From Clostridiales bacterium (GTDB lineage: Bacteria; Bacillota; Clostridia; Peptostreptococcales; Anaerovoracaceae): a stretch of DNA of 64,000 bases. The translations under genes and the position numbers were made by a program. The notes beneath the pieces are model-generated. The model worked only from the letters and a program-made list of their open reading frames with translations. It made no database searches and was not told where the DNA came from. The DNA is taken from contig QXXF01000008.1 of NCBI GenBank assembly GCA_009911365.1, positions 84,919 to 148,918 of the forward strand. The letters run 5' to 3'. Of the stretch, positions 8,993-19,400 are shown one piece after another. Position 1 is the stretch's first letter. Each line of letters starts with the position of its first letter.

Positions 8993-9790
8993 TTAGATTA
9001 CATGTTTGCCCTTAAGGCCAACCAACAGGTTCTTAGCAAGATCTTTTTCTGTGTCTCCTTCAACCATAACGCCTTTTCCCTTTGGCTTTGGTGTAAAGGA
9101 ACGATATACGTTTGTCGGGGAAGCTTCCAGACCTACAGTTGTCAAGTCAACTTCAATGTCTTTCGCATTCCAAACTTTGATATCTTTTTCCTTGTCGAAG
9201 ATACCCTTCAGGTTCATGTATCTTGGAGTGTTTAATTCTTTGATCGCAGTCAGCATACATGGAGTCTGGATGTCAATCACTTCGTATCCATCTTCCAGAG
9301 CTCTTTCAACACGGATGTCTTTCATGTTGTCTTTCAGTTCAAAATTCTGTACGTAAGTAACCTGAGGAACATCCATCTTTTCAGCCAGCTGTGGTCCAAC
9401 CTGAGCGGTGTCGCCATCGATAGCCTGACGGCCAGCGAACAGCAGATCAAAATCTCCAACCTTATGAACTGCGGCAGCCAGTACATTGGAAGTCGCCCAA
9501 GTGTCAGAACCGCCTACTGCTCTGTCACTTACCAGGATACCTTCGTCAGCTCCCATGGCCAGACATTCGATCAGCAGATCCTGTGCCTGCGGAGGTCCCA
9601 TTGTGATTACTGTGATATGTACATCGTCAAAATTATCTTTGATTTTCAGTGCTTCTTCCAGAGCGTTCGCATCATCATGGTTTAAGATGCTAGGAACACC
9701 GTCTCTGATCAGAGTGCCTGTTGCAGGATTGATTCTGATTTCATTTGTATCAGGAACCTGTTTTGCACATACGATTATTTTAAATGCCAT
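8993..9790 (-). CDS. etfB: Electron transfer flavoprotein beta subunit
   Basis: The 265-residue protein starts KIIVCAKQVPDTNEIRINPATGTLIRDGVPSILNHDDANALEEAL, shown here only to name the family's start region; further conserved points are VLAAAVHKVGDFDLLFAGRQAIDGDTAQVGP and ELNTPRYMNLKGIFD. EtfB binds the second FAD/AMP position and, in bifurcating Etf, NADH. It lies between the acyl-CoA dehydrogenase and etfA with about 20-bp gaps and its own GGGAGG site, consistent with stoichiometric production of the complex. Confidence 0.95.
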   Translation of the reverse strand: MAFKIIVCAKQVPDTNEIRINPATGTLIRDGVPSILNHDDANALEEALKIKDNFDDVHITVITMGPPQAQDLLIECLAMGADEGILVSDRAVGGSDTWATSNVLAAAVHKVGDFDLLFAGRQAIDGDTAQVGPQLAEKMDVPQVTYVQNFELKDNMKDIRVERALEDGYEVIDIQTPCMLTAIKELNTPRYMNLKGIFDKEKDIKVWNAKDIEVDLTTVGLEASPTNVYRSFTPKPKGKGVMVEGDTEKDLAKNLLVGLKGKHVI

Positions 9791-9810
9791 TTTATGATCC
9801 TCCCTCTTTC

Positions 9811-10953
9811 TTATTTACCCAGAACAGACGCAGCGATTACGATCTTCTGAACTTCGGAAGTTCCTTCGTAAATTTCAGTGATCTTAGCGTCTCTCATCAT
9901 TCTTTCAACCGGATAATCCTTCGTGTATCCGTATCCACCGTGGAGCTGTACGCACTTAGTGGTCACATACATTGCGGTTTCCGCAGCAAACAGTTTCGCC
10001 ATTGCGGATTTCGGTCCATAAGCAAGGTGTTTATCTTTCATGTCAGCAGCTTGATAAATCAAAAGTCTCGCCGCTTCGATTCTTGTTGCCATTTCAGCAA
10101 CGTCGAATCTCAGTGCTTCCATGTCTGACAATCTCTTACCAAACTGTTTTCTTGCCTTCATGTAATCAACAGTTACGTCTAGCGCACCCTGTGCAATACC
10201 CAGAGCCTGGGAAGCGATACCGATACGGCCACCGTCCAGAGTGGACATAGCTACTTTGAAGCCCTGGCCTACTTCTCCCAGAAGTCTGTCCTGTGGAATC
10301 TTACAGTTCTGGAAAATCAGCTCAGTTGTGGAAGATGCACAAATACCCAGCTTATCTTCTGTCTTACCAATGGAGAATCCTTCATCGCCTTTTTCTACGA
10401 TAAACGCGGAAATTCCTCTTGTTCCTTTGGATTTGTCAGTCATCGCCATTACTACGAACGTGTCTGCGTATCCACCGTTTGTAATAAATACTTTGGAACC
10501 ATTCAGTACCCAATTGTCACCTTCCAAGACGGCTCTTGTCTGCTGTCCGGCTGCGTCTGTTCCAGCACCTGGCTCTGTCAGACCGAAGGCTCCCAATTTT
10601 CTTCCTGAAAGAAGGTCAGGAAGGTACTTTTTCTTCTGTTCTTCATTTCCCCAGTTAAAGATCGGCCAGCAGCACAGTGAAGTGTGCGCAGAGCAGATAA
10701 CGCCCGTTGACGCACAAACCCTTGACAGCTCTTCTACTGTGATCGCATAGGAAATGTGGTCACCGCCCGCTCCTTCGTATTCTGTAGGGAACGGTACACC
10801 CAGCAGACCGTATTTCGCCATTTTCTCTACAGTTTCAACTGGAAATCTGTGTTCCTGGTCGATTTCTGCTGCCAACGGTTCAACTTCGTTAGTAGCAAAC
10901 TCTCTTACCATTTTTCTTACGAATTCTTGTTCCTTCGTGAGTTGAAAGTTCAT
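9811..10953 (-). CDS. Short-chain acyl-CoA dehydrogenase (butyryl-CoA dehydrogenase type)
   Basis: The 380-residue flavoprotein has the acyl-CoA dehydrogenase signatures GAFGLTEPGAGTDA, FITNGGYADTFVV and LHGGYGYTKDYPVERMMRDAKI, with the catalytic Glu at position 363 in EIYEGTSEVQ. In this operon it most likely works as an enoyl-CoA reductase (crotonyl-CoA or acrylyl-CoA to the saturated acyl-CoA) coupled to EtfAB. No thiolase, crotonase or hydroxyacyl-CoA dehydrogenase is next to it, so the carbon chain is not settled and this may not be the central butyrate operon. AAGGAGG lies 7 nt before the ATG. A strong promoter and two inverted repeats precede it. Confidence 0.93.
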   Translation of the reverse strand: MNFQLTKEQEFVRKMVREFATNEVEPLAAEIDQEHRFPVETVEKMAKYGLLGVPFPTEYEGAGGDHISYAITVEELSRVCASTGVICSAHTSLCCWPIFNWGNEEQKKKYLPDLLSGRKLGAFGLTEPGAGTDAAGQQTRAVLEGDNWVLNGSKVFITNGGYADTFVVMAMTDKSKGTRGISAFIVEKGDEGFSIGKTEDKLGICASSTTELIFQNCKIPQDRLLGEVGQGFKVAMSTLDGGRIGIASQALGIAQGALDVTVDYMKARKQFGKRLSDMEALRFDVAEMATRIEAARLLIYQAADMKDKHLAYGPKSAMAKLFAAETAMYVTTKCVQLHGGYGYTKDYPVERMMRDAKITEIYEGTSEVQKIVIAASVLGK

Positions 10954-10997
10954 GTAAATGCCTCCTTAAATTATTAATACCGGTAGGTTTCTTGTCT

Positions 10998-11026
10998 ATT
11001 AAAATTGTCCGCGTTTTAATAGTCAA
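10998..11026 (-). promoter_or_regulatory. Sigma-A promoter of the acyl-CoA dehydrogenase-etfBA operon, overlapped by an inverted repeat
   Basis: On the minus strand TTGACT (-35, 11021-11026) is separated by 17 bp from TTTAAT (-10, 10998-11003). The spacer lies within a perfect inverted repeat, CTATTAAAA at 10996-11004 and TTTTAATAG at 11014-11022, which a repressor could use to cover both promoter boxes. Confidence 0.75.
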
Positions 11027-11028
11027 CT

Positions 11029-11046
11029 TCGTTACAAAAGTAACAA
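11029..11046 (-). promoter_or_regulatory. Rex-like operator candidate upstream of the -35 box
   Basis: The minus strand reads TTGTTACTTTTGTAACGA, an inverted repeat that agrees with the clostridial Rex consensus TTGTTAANNNNTTAACAA at 11 of 14 fixed positions. Rex is the NADH/NAD+-responsive repressor known to control butyryl-CoA dehydrogenase/etf genes in clostridia. The assignment is by similarity only, and no rex gene is in the window. Confidence 0.5.
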
Positions 11047-11487
11047 CCATATGTCTCTATTAGACCATATTACACGAATTTTTGCAAGTGGTTTTTGCAC
11101 TTTCCTAAAAATATTTTTCACTTTCCCGGAAATGCTACTGAAGCCGCTATTTTTCTGACTTTTCCGCCTTCTTTGCCAGTGCTGTTTGGCCGTGATTTTA
11201 TAATGAAAGCCCTGCTCTCCAGATGATCTTCCGTTGCGTTGGAGCCACGAAAAAAAACGCCTTACAAAAAATGAGAATTGAAATTGTAGGTTTTTTAACA
11301 TGGTTCATCACAGACGAAAAGACCCCTAAATAACATGTCATCACTTCCCCACTAGTCTTTTACAAATTCGGTTTTAGCCACATAAAAACAATGCCTGTTA
11401 TGGATATGCATGTGATTGTACACAATGCGCTTAAAAGGGCCTCGCAAAGCCAATCTGAAATCGAAGGAAACGTCTTTCTTATGTTAC
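11047..11487. other. Non-coding stretch without a recognisable gene
   Basis: AT-rich sequence between the operator region of the etf operon and the terminator of the surface-protein gene. One 89-codon minus-strand frame exists but resembles no family and has no convincing start. I see no tRNA, riboswitch or repeat here. Confidence 0.5.
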
Positions 11488-11524
11488 AAAAACAGAGCAT
11501 ATACAATTGCTATGCTCTGTTTTT
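11488..11524 (-). terminator. Terminator of the surface-protein gene
   Basis: A 14-bp perfect stem (11488-11501 with 11511-11524) around a 9-nt loop, with A and T runs at the ends. On the minus strand it follows the surface-protein stop by about 60 bp and ends in a T run. Confidence 0.9.
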
Positions 11525-11587
11525 ATTCTAGTCAATTCTTTCACTTTGCTTGTGAATCAATTTCACAAGTCACTGCGTTTTTTGGTC

Positions 11588-14500
11588 TTAATCTTTCTTC
11601 CTTTTGAATTTCAATCCTCCCAAGATCGCCGCGCTCAATAAGGCCAGCACAACCCACAGAAGGATCGTCCGTCCATCACTGGTTTGCGGAAGCAAGGAGG
11701 CTAAACCGCCGCCGTTTTCAGCGGATGAGGAGGATGAGTCCGAAGCATTTCCCGCGGCTCCATCATCTGTGGATCCATTGTCTTCTTCGTCTGAGCCTCC
11801 GCCATTTCTGTCATTTCCATTGCTATTATCGCTGTTAGCCTGCGCTCTAGCCGCAGTCCCGTTAGCTCCGTTCGCGTCATTACTGCTATTCGATCCATTG
11901 GTAGTAGCATTCGCATTGCCATTGGATGCAGCGGCCGCTTTCCATGCGACACCCAGCGGCGAGGTGCCTTTAATCTTCATTTCAATTCCATTGGCGGTCT
12001 TGCTGACAGTTGGCTCTTCAATACCGCCAGCCTCGATTCCCAAACGAGCATCCGTTGCCGTGAACATATGGGCTGCAATGAAGTCATTGCCTGCCTTTGT
12101 CGTTCCTGTCGGATAAGGCACTGTAATCGTCAGTCCGTCATCCGGGAAGTCCTCTAACTTCGCTTCTCTCCATGATTTTCTATCATTGCTGACCATGACC
12201 GTGATGTCATAGTAAGCGATATTTTGATACGTGTATCCGCTATGAGCCGTTAACACTCGAGACAAAGCAGCAGTGATATCGCTGATGCTGGTATATCCCA
12301 CTTCACGCAGGCTCGATGGAACTTCCACTTGGCTCAGATCCGTTCTGGTGACTCTAGTTTCCAAGGAATCATCTAGCTCAAACTTCGCAGTTGTCACTCT
12401 ACTGTTTTGCATATATTGTTTCGTAGCGATCGCCTTGATATTTGCCGCATCCGTGATTTCAAACGGCTTGGTGTATCTCTTTGTCTTGTCGCCTATTTCA
12501 TCGCCGTCTACCTTTGGATCACTGCCATCTAAAGTGTAGTAGATGACCGCATCGCGCGTTTCACAAGTCATGGTCACTTGCTGACTGCCTTTAAATTCTC
12601 CGCCGTTTGGAGAAATAGTAGGTGGCTGCACCTGTTCCATCGGCGCAGTAGCTTCCACGATCCTTGGTTCACTTTCTTTATGCGTTGCGTCTTCCACGTA
12701 CTTCATCTGTCCGATATATGGATGACCTGGCTCGCAATTGGTCTTGATGTTACCACCGCTTTCCAAGGTTAGCCATGTCTGGCCGCCGTCAAAGCTATAG
12801 AGAACATTTTCTTTTTCTGGCATGGTCGCCGTGTAAGAAGTGCCATCCTCATTTTTCTTAAAGTCGATCTGGAATGGCTCTGGAGGTTCCTGTTCCAGTT
12901 TGTCAACATAAACTCGAACTAGATACTGATCATCTGGCTCTTTCGGTGCTTCTACATTGTGGTTGTCTTCCACTCGCACCACAAAGGTATACCACTGATT
13001 TACGTCTAAGTTGTCAAAGTAGTTGCTCTCTTGCTCTTCGCCTTCAACGCCCTGTCTATACAGATAAGTAGCCCCTGGTTTTGGATCCTCCACCGTGATC
13101 CTGCATGCGAACTTATCTTCATACCTTCGACTGGCCTCAGATTTTCCAGTTGCCACTGGAGTTCCATGCTTCAGCTTGCTAATGGTCACTGGTGGATCCA
13201 AATCCAAGCTTCCCTCAGGCACTCTTGCCACATAATTGGTCACCGCTTTCCCATTTTCATCAATGAGTTTTATGGCATCAGGATCAAAGGTAATGGTATC
13301 ATACTCACCTACGTCCGCATTGGCGATGATTCCGGCCAATCCTTTTGTGTCTACCTTTACAGTGTCGCCTTCTATAATATCATCTTGATTCAATACGACT
13401 TCAGTCATGGTCACTTCTCGAGTTCCATTATAATCTCGATCCGCAGCCTTGGCATCAATGATATCCACTGGTCTTGGCTTAATAGTCAGCGTCTTCTTGA
13501 CAGTGCCTGTATAATTACCTTTTCCTTTGATGGTCACGCCGATTTCACCTGCGTTGACAAAATCCGCATTTTCATCGTACTCAATATCGTAATCATCTTT
13601 TGGTGACAACGTATGCGTCCCATCTGTTACTGTGATGTCAAAGTCATGCTTTTTCTTGTTGTAAACTGCTTCGTCAGGAGAAACACTCATTTCGATTTTT
13701 TTGATATTCGTAGGGACGATCTTAAACTCTCTTTCGATTGGGAATCCCGTAGCAACATCTAAATAATCAGGGGCGACCGCCCATATCCACATCTTGGCAG
13801 TTCCGACTTTCACATTGTCTTCATATGTGAGTCGATAATCCTTATTTCTCTGCAGAGTAATGGAACCACCTTTTCCATCCTTAATCACCACATCTGGTTC
13901 AACCGCATCTCCCGTATACTCCTGATCCGGGATTTTCTTTGGTACCATATCTTCTTTAATATATCTTGGATAAGTCAGGACATCTGATCCAAAAGTTCCG
14001 TCTGTTATCATAAAATCATTAATCAACTTTCCGCTACCAATGACTTTACCATTTCCTAAGGACCACTTGTTTGAGGTATTCGTATCCAGAGTCAATGACC
14101 CACCTTCACTAATCTCTACGGATCCTCCATCAACAGGTAGCCATGGATCGCCTAGCTTCGCATCACCATACACGATATATCGGTTGCTGCTACCCGTTTG
14201 CCCATTGCCTACAACACCATTGAATTTCTGCATATTATCCGCAGTAATGCCTGTGCCCTGCCCTATGGCAATAATCTTCATGCCCATATTGTCTGATCCA
14301 TCAGAGGTCAGCACGCTCGCATGGATACCGTGGCCCCGATTGTTCAGGCCTCCTACGATACCCATACCGCCTGTCGCTTCCACAGTTCCAGTTCCACCTT
14401 TAATCGTGACTGTTCCGCCAGAGCCAGCATTGCCTCGGCCAATGCCAGCACCCCCCGGCATCGCATTTGTGTTGGTGTTATCCCCTCCTTCAGCAGTGAT

Positions 14501-15082
14501 AGTGCCTCCTTCAATCAAAATGGTTCCCGCATTGCCGCCAGCACCGCCTCCAATACCAGCAGCACCTTGGCCTCCTTTTGCGTCTATAGTTCCGCTCTTA
14601 ATCCTAATCGTACCTGCAGCAGATCCCGACTGTCCCCCAATTCCAGCGCCAGTATTTCCACCGATAGCCGTCAACTTACCCGGCCCATTAATCGTCACAT
14701 ATCCGCTTGATGGAACGTTCAACGCAGCACCTGCGCCAGCTTTCAAATAGTTTTCACCTTCCAACTTTAATTCAACGTTTCCCATTTCAATGGAAAACGC
14801 ACTTCCTGGAGTAACGTCAGTCTCAACGCTTAAGCCTTTCAACGTGATGGTATGCGAACCTTTTACTATGATGTTATGATTCTGCGACTTTGTGCTTGTT
14901 CCTGTGATCACATGACCAGCACAAGTGGTCCCGCAACCATCAACCACGACATTGCCAGTACTAATATCATACTCAGCTTGATACGCTGCATTCGCCTCCC
15001 ATGGCACAAAAAGCGTGACCGTCAGCATCGCAACGACCACTAATAAAAATCTCATATCTTTCATTACATTATTCCGCATCAT
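11588..15082 (-). CDS. Large LPxTG-like cell-wall-anchored surface protein with glycine-rich beta-helix, YDG and chitobiase-like domains
   Basis: About 1164 residues. A signal peptide (RFLLVVVAMLTVTLFVPWEANA) leads into a Gly-rich repeat region of roughly 250 residues with recurring GTI-I-GGTI-A-GG units, typical of a right-handed beta-helix. Next come a YDG-type domain (IDAKAADRDYNGT), a chitobiase C-terminal-like domain (YYTLDGSDPK) and a Ser/Asn/Gly/Asp-rich linker. It ends with a sortase signal: LPQTS, a hydrophobic stretch, then KFKRKKD. It should be covalently attached to peptidoglycan; adhesion or glycan binding is plausible but unproven. The start is the first of two adjacent ATGs, with GAGGAAGG 6 nt upstream. 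No sortase gene is nearby. Confidence 0.85.
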   Translation of the reverse strand: MMRNNVMKDMRFLLVVVAMLTVTLFVPWEANAAYQAEYDISTGNVVVDGCGTTCAGHVITGTSTKSQNHNIIVKGSHTITLKGLSVETDVTPGSAFSIEMGNVELKLEGENYLKAGAGAALNVPSSGYVTINGPGKLTAIGGNTGAGIGGQSGSAAGTIRIKSGTIDAKGGQGAAGIGGGAGGNAGTILIEGGTITAEGGDNTNTNAMPGGAGIGRGNAGSGGTVTIKGGTGTVEATGGMGIVGGLNNRGHGIHASVLTSDGSDNMGMKIIAIGQGTGITADNMQKFNGVVGNGQTGSSNRYIVYGDAKLGDPWLPVDGGSVEISEGGSLTLDTNTSNKWSLGNGKVIGSGKLINDFMITDGTFGSDVLTYPRYIKEDMVPKKIPDQEYTGDAVEPDVVIKDGKGGSITLQRNKDYRLTYEDNVKVGTAKMWIWAVAPDYLDVATGFPIEREFKIVPTNIKKIEMSVSPDEAVYNKKKHDFDITVTDGTHTLSPKDDYDIEYDENADFVNAGEIGVTIKGKGNYTGTVKKTLTIKPRPVDIIDAKAADRDYNGTREVTMTEVVLNQDDIIEGDTVKVDTKGLAGIIANADVGEYDTITFDPDAIKLIDENGKAVTNYVARVPEGSLDLDPPVTISKLKHGTPVATGKSEASRRYEDKFACRITVEDPKPGATYLYRQGVEGEEQESNYFDNLDVNQWYTFVVRVEDNHNVEAPKEPDDQYLVRVYVDKLEQEPPEPFQIDFKKNEDGTSYTATMPEKENVLYSFDGGQTWLTLESGGNIKTNCEPGHPYIGQMKYVEDATHKESEPRIVEATAPMEQVQPPTISPNGGEFKGSQQVTMTCETRDAVIYYTLDGSDPKVDGDEIGDKTKRYTKPFEITDAANIKAIATKQYMQNSRVTTAKFELDDSLETRVTRTDLSQVEVPSSLREVGYTSISDITAALSRVLTAHSGYTYQNIAYYDITVMVSNDRKSWREAKLEDFPDDGLTITVPYPTGTTKAGNDFIAAHMFTATDARLGIEAGGIEEPTVSKTANGIEMKIKGTSPLGVAWKAAAASNGNANATTNGSNSSNDANGANGTAARAQANSDNSNGNDRNGGGSDEEDNGSTDDGAAGNASDSSSSSAENGGGLASLLPQTSDGRTILLWVVLALLSAAILGGLKFKRKKD

Positions 15083-15475
15083 CTTCGCCCTTCCTCTATC
15101 TGCGCACTTTTCTTCTAAATCTATGTAATCTCCATGAGTAAACACGTTCCGCATGAAGCCAACCCATTATTTATAAATTACCATAAATCCTTACAAAATT
15201 CAACGCTTTTCGACTAAATTCGCATTCTGATGCAACTCTGTCAAGCATCCATTTCCCACTCACCAGAGCACATCCAAAGCACGAACACCGCTATACTATG
15301 ATATGCTTTCTTCTGCTTCTTTGCTAATTTATTTACATCAGCATAAAGTTATACCTATTTGTATATCGGATGAATAGCTAAAAAATATAAGGCTAATAAA
15401 ATTTTTATTTTTCCATGCCCAGGCTCTACGGCCATAACGAAATCCGTTTCATCTTATAAGGCGGTTCTGAGTCTC
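15083..15475. other. Non-coding AT-rich spacer
   Basis: No open frame with family resemblance. It should contain the promoter of the surface-protein gene; no clear sigma-A pair stands out. The AT richness near the pseudogene remnant fits a decayed region. Confidence 0.45.
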
Positions 15476-16314
15476 TCACACCACCGCTTCCACCAGCAGT
15501 TTGTCTCCAACCGTGATTTCATGCACACCGATTTCTTTTTTCTGATTGAAATTGAAACTGAGCATGTATCCTTTTTTCAAATGATAATAGTCAAAATATT
15601 CCGACATCTATGTCCCACCTCTGGCATTGTATTCTTCGCCATGCCAGATTTTCAACTCAATGATAAATTGCTCGTCTTGATAATCCACGATCACATCCGT
15701 CTTTCGCAGATCTCAGGTCTGGGCTTCAATGTAATAATTTCCAATTCCATGAATGATCGGTTTCAAATACAATAGGAAATAGCACCGGCCATCTTCTTCA
15801 TAAAATCGCTCCTGCCTCTCGCCGTACAAATCGTGAAAGTGAACCACAAATTTCTCCAAGACCCTACGCATATTCAACCCGCCGTTTTCTAAAAACTGGT
15901 TTTTATCTTTTGACGCAAAATTGTAAATCTCACTGCCCCAGGCTTCCTCACTCAAAAATACATCATATAACATGGTCTCGAAAATCCGATTGGAAATAGC
16001 CACGCTTCCAGCAGCGTTTTTTATAAAGCCAAACATCTGCGCGCTCCCAATGGATTCATTGAGTGGATTGTATGGAACTTTTTTTCCCATGAACAACACC
16101 CCATAGAGCAATTCCCGCTTACCAAATAGTCATCTTTCAGGAATTTTTCCAGCAGCTTTAATGTTGTGGTCTTTCCATATTGGCGGGCACAGTTCATAGT
16201 AAAATACTGGCCCTGAACCACCACAGCTTTGATTCGCTCTAACTTTTCCATGATGTCTACCATGTAATGCTGCCGCAGCCTGCAGACCGCAGTCACATTA
16301 AAAAACTTTCCCAT
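15476..16314 (-). pseudogene. Remnant of an AAA-ATPase-like/PD-(D/E)XK family gene
   Basis: The N-terminal piece (FNVTAVC..., QGQYFTMNCARQYGKTTTL with a Walker-A-like motif) is followed, in another frame, by the C-terminal part (PYNPLNESIGSAQMFGFIKN, FLLYLKPIIHGIGNYYIEAQT). The central several hundred residues expected in this AAA-ATPase-like family with a PDDEXK nuclease-like end are missing. After EAQT there is a TGA where family members have Arg (CGA to TGA), then in frame DLRKTDVIVDYQDEQFIIEL, then a further stop at an expected Glu/Gln position, then HHLKKGYMLSFNF-like sequence to a final TGA. Deletion, frameshift and two nonsense codons make it non-functional. These genes are multi-copy in many gut Clostridia and Bacteroidetes, so this may be a decayed copy. 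Confidence 0.85.
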
Positions 16315-16393
16315 TTGTTTCTCCCCTTCAAGTGTGTAAGTAATAAAAATGCCAGCCGAATTTCAGACCATTATGTATCATCGCAATAAACCA

Positions 16394-16446
16394 AAACGGC
16401 GGCCCGCACAGGATCTTCCTCCACCCGTGCAAGACGCCGCTCGTTT
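16394..16446 (-). terminator. Terminator of ileS
   Basis: Long GC-rich hairpin starting about 10 bp after the ileS stop on the minus strand. Arms AACGAGCGGCG and GCACGGG pair with CTGTGC and CCGCCGTT, followed by TTTTGG. Confidence 0.75.
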
Positions 16447-16456
16447 GTCTGTTTTC

Positions 16457-19400
16457 CTATTTCCGCTCCACGTCGATCCCTGTCTTATGGCCGTTCAGGT
16501 CATACTCCTTCAAATCGCTTCCCACAGCGATTTGAAGAGCCAGGGTTTCTTTCATGATATAGTCCTTGTGGGTTTCCACAGCCGCAGCCACTTCCTCGTC
16601 AGCACTGATAAGGATCTTAATGTTATCCATCATTTCAAAATCCTTTTGCTTTCTCAGCTGCTGCACTTTGGAAATCAGCTCTCTTGCCAAGCCTTCATCC
16701 ACCAGTTCTTTTGTCAGAGTAGTATCCAGGATGGTAAAGACATTGTTTTCCATTGCCACCGCGAAGCCCTCTTTGGCACTGATGCGGGTGTCCACCATTT
16801 CCTGAGTGATCTCCACAGACTCGCCGTTCAGATCGAGGGTCAATTTGCCGTCTGCTTCCAGCTTTGCCACCACGTCAACAGCATCCGCCTTTGCCAGCGC
16901 ACCGCCAAAAGCCTTGATATTCTTGCCTAACATTGGTCCAGCGACTTTGAAGTTTGGCTTCAGACTGTAATTCATATATTGATCCAGTTCTTTTTCAAAG
17001 ACCACGTTCTTTACGTTCAACTCTTCCATGATCAGCGGCGTCAGATCACTGATCAACTCCTCGTATTTTCCATCTACCAGGATCTCGGAAAGTGGCTGTC
17101 TTACCTTGATCTTTTCCTTTTCGCGGGTTCCCCGGCCCAGCCCTACCAGGTCGCGCACCAGGTCCATCCGTTCCTCTGTCCTCGCATCGATCAATGCCTC
17201 GTCTGCTTTTGGGAAGTAAGCGATGTGCACTGACTCTTCGCCAGTCAGGTTCACATAAATCTCATCTGCGATAAACGGTGCGAATGGTGCGATCATCTTG
17301 GCGATGCCCACCAGTACTTCATAAGTGGTCACGTAAACGGATTTTTTGTCATCGCTTAATTCTTCACCCCAGAAGCGCCGCCTTGCCCGGCGGATGTACC
17401 AGTTGGACAGATCTTCCACAACGAATTCCTGGATCTTGCGCACGGATTTCATGTGGTCATAATGATCCATCTCCTCTGTCACTTCCTTGACCAGCTTGTT
17501 GTACTTGGAAACGATCCATTGATCCAGTTCTGGCCGTTTGCTGTGATCCACACTAATTTTAGACGGATCAATGTCATCCTGGTTGGAATAAAGCACAAAG
17601 AAATTATATACGTTTTTCAAAGTTCCAAAGAACTTGCTGACGATTTCCACCAGCCCATCTTCATCGAACCGGGTCGGTGACCATGCCGGCGAAACGTGCA
17701 TCAAATACCACCTCGTGGCATCCGCGCCATACTTGTCGAACAGCTCAAACGGATCCACGGTGTTGCCTTTGGACTTGCTCATCTTCTTGCCATCTTTGTC
17801 CAAAATCAGGTCATTGACCAGCACATTTTTGTAAGGCGCTTTGCCTTTGATGAAGGTGGAAATAGCCATGAGGGAGTAGAACCATCCTCTAGTCTGGTCA
17901 ATGCCTTCACAAATAAAATCAGCTGGGAACAGCTCTTCATCGAACTTTTCTTTATTTTCAAACGGGTAATGCTGCTGTGCGAACGGCATGGAACCGCTGT
18001 CAAACCAGCAGTCCATGACTTCTGGAATCCGGCTCATGGACTTGCCGCATTCCGGGCAAGTCAGATGCACGTCATCCACGTATGGGCGGTGCAGCTCAAT
18101 GGTTTCATCAATGGTTTCCTGGGCTTTTTCCACCAGTTCTTCGCGGCTACCGACGCATTCCAGGTGACCGCATTCACAGCGCCAGATGGGAATCGGCGTT
18201 CCCCAGTAACGATTCCTGGAAATAGCCCAGTCTTTGACTTCTTCCAGCCAATTGCCAAAGCGCTTTTCTCCCACAAAAGCTGGGAACCAGTTGACCGTGT
18301 CGTTATTAGCCACCAACTGATCCTTTAGCTTGCTCATTTCAATGTACCAGCTCGGTTTCGCATAGTAGACCAGCGGCGTTCCGCAGCGCCAGCAGTGCGG
18401 GTAATTATGCTCGATCTTTTCCTTGGCGAAAATCTTGTTTTCTCCTGCCAGCCATTTGATGATGTCAATATCCAGTCCGTCTTCCATGACAAAACGACCA
18501 GCCCACGGGGTTTCTGTGTATTTTCCCTCTTCATCCACTGGATTTACCACTGGCAGGTCATAGCGGCGGCCAGTCTGATAGTCGTCTTCACCAAAGGCCG
18601 GCGCAGTGTGAACGATCCCCGTACCGTCTTCAATCGTAACGTAATCCGCACAAGTCACGAAAAAAGCCTTTTTCTCTGGCTTTACAAAAGGCATCAGCTG
18701 TTCGTATTCCACGAATTCCAGGTCTTTTCCCTTCATTTCTTCCAGGACTTCATAGTTTTCTGCGCCCAGCACTTTGTCAGCCAGTACCTTGGCAACGTAG
18801 AACACCTTTCCTTCTTCATCGCCTTTTAACATTTTTACCTTTATATAATCCACGTCCGGCCCCACTGTCAGGGAAACGTTAGAAGCCAGGGTCCAAGGCG
18901 TGGTGGTCCATGCCAGGAAATATTCGTCCGCATCTCTTCTCTTGAATTTCGCAGTAATGGTATTGACTTTGACTTCTTTGTATCCCTGGGCCACTTCATG
19001 GGAAGCAAGACCTGTTCCGCAGCGCGGACAGTAAGGCAGAATCTTGTGCCCCTCATAGATCAGGCCTTCCTTGAAAAATTCTTTCAGGATCCACCAGCCT
19101 GTTTCGATGAAATCATTGTCCAAAGTGATGTAAGGGTTGTCCAAATCGATCAGATAGCCCATGCGCTTCGTCATTTCCCGCCACATGCTCTCGTACGTGA
19201 ACACTGACTCTCTGCATTTTTCATTGAATTCTTTGATGCCATACTTCTCAATGTCCTGCTTGCCGCTCATTTTCAGCTGCTTTTCCACTTCGATCTCCAC
19301 TGGCAGACCGTGAGTGTCCCATCCAGCTTTCCGCTTTACTTCAAATCCCTGCATGGTCTTGTAGCGGCATACTGAATCTTTCAGCGTTCTGGCGATCACA

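Noticed and set aside
11032-11301. 89-codon minus-strand frame as a gene
   Set aside because: No family resemblance, overlaps the etf operon control region, and lacks a convincing ribosome binding site.
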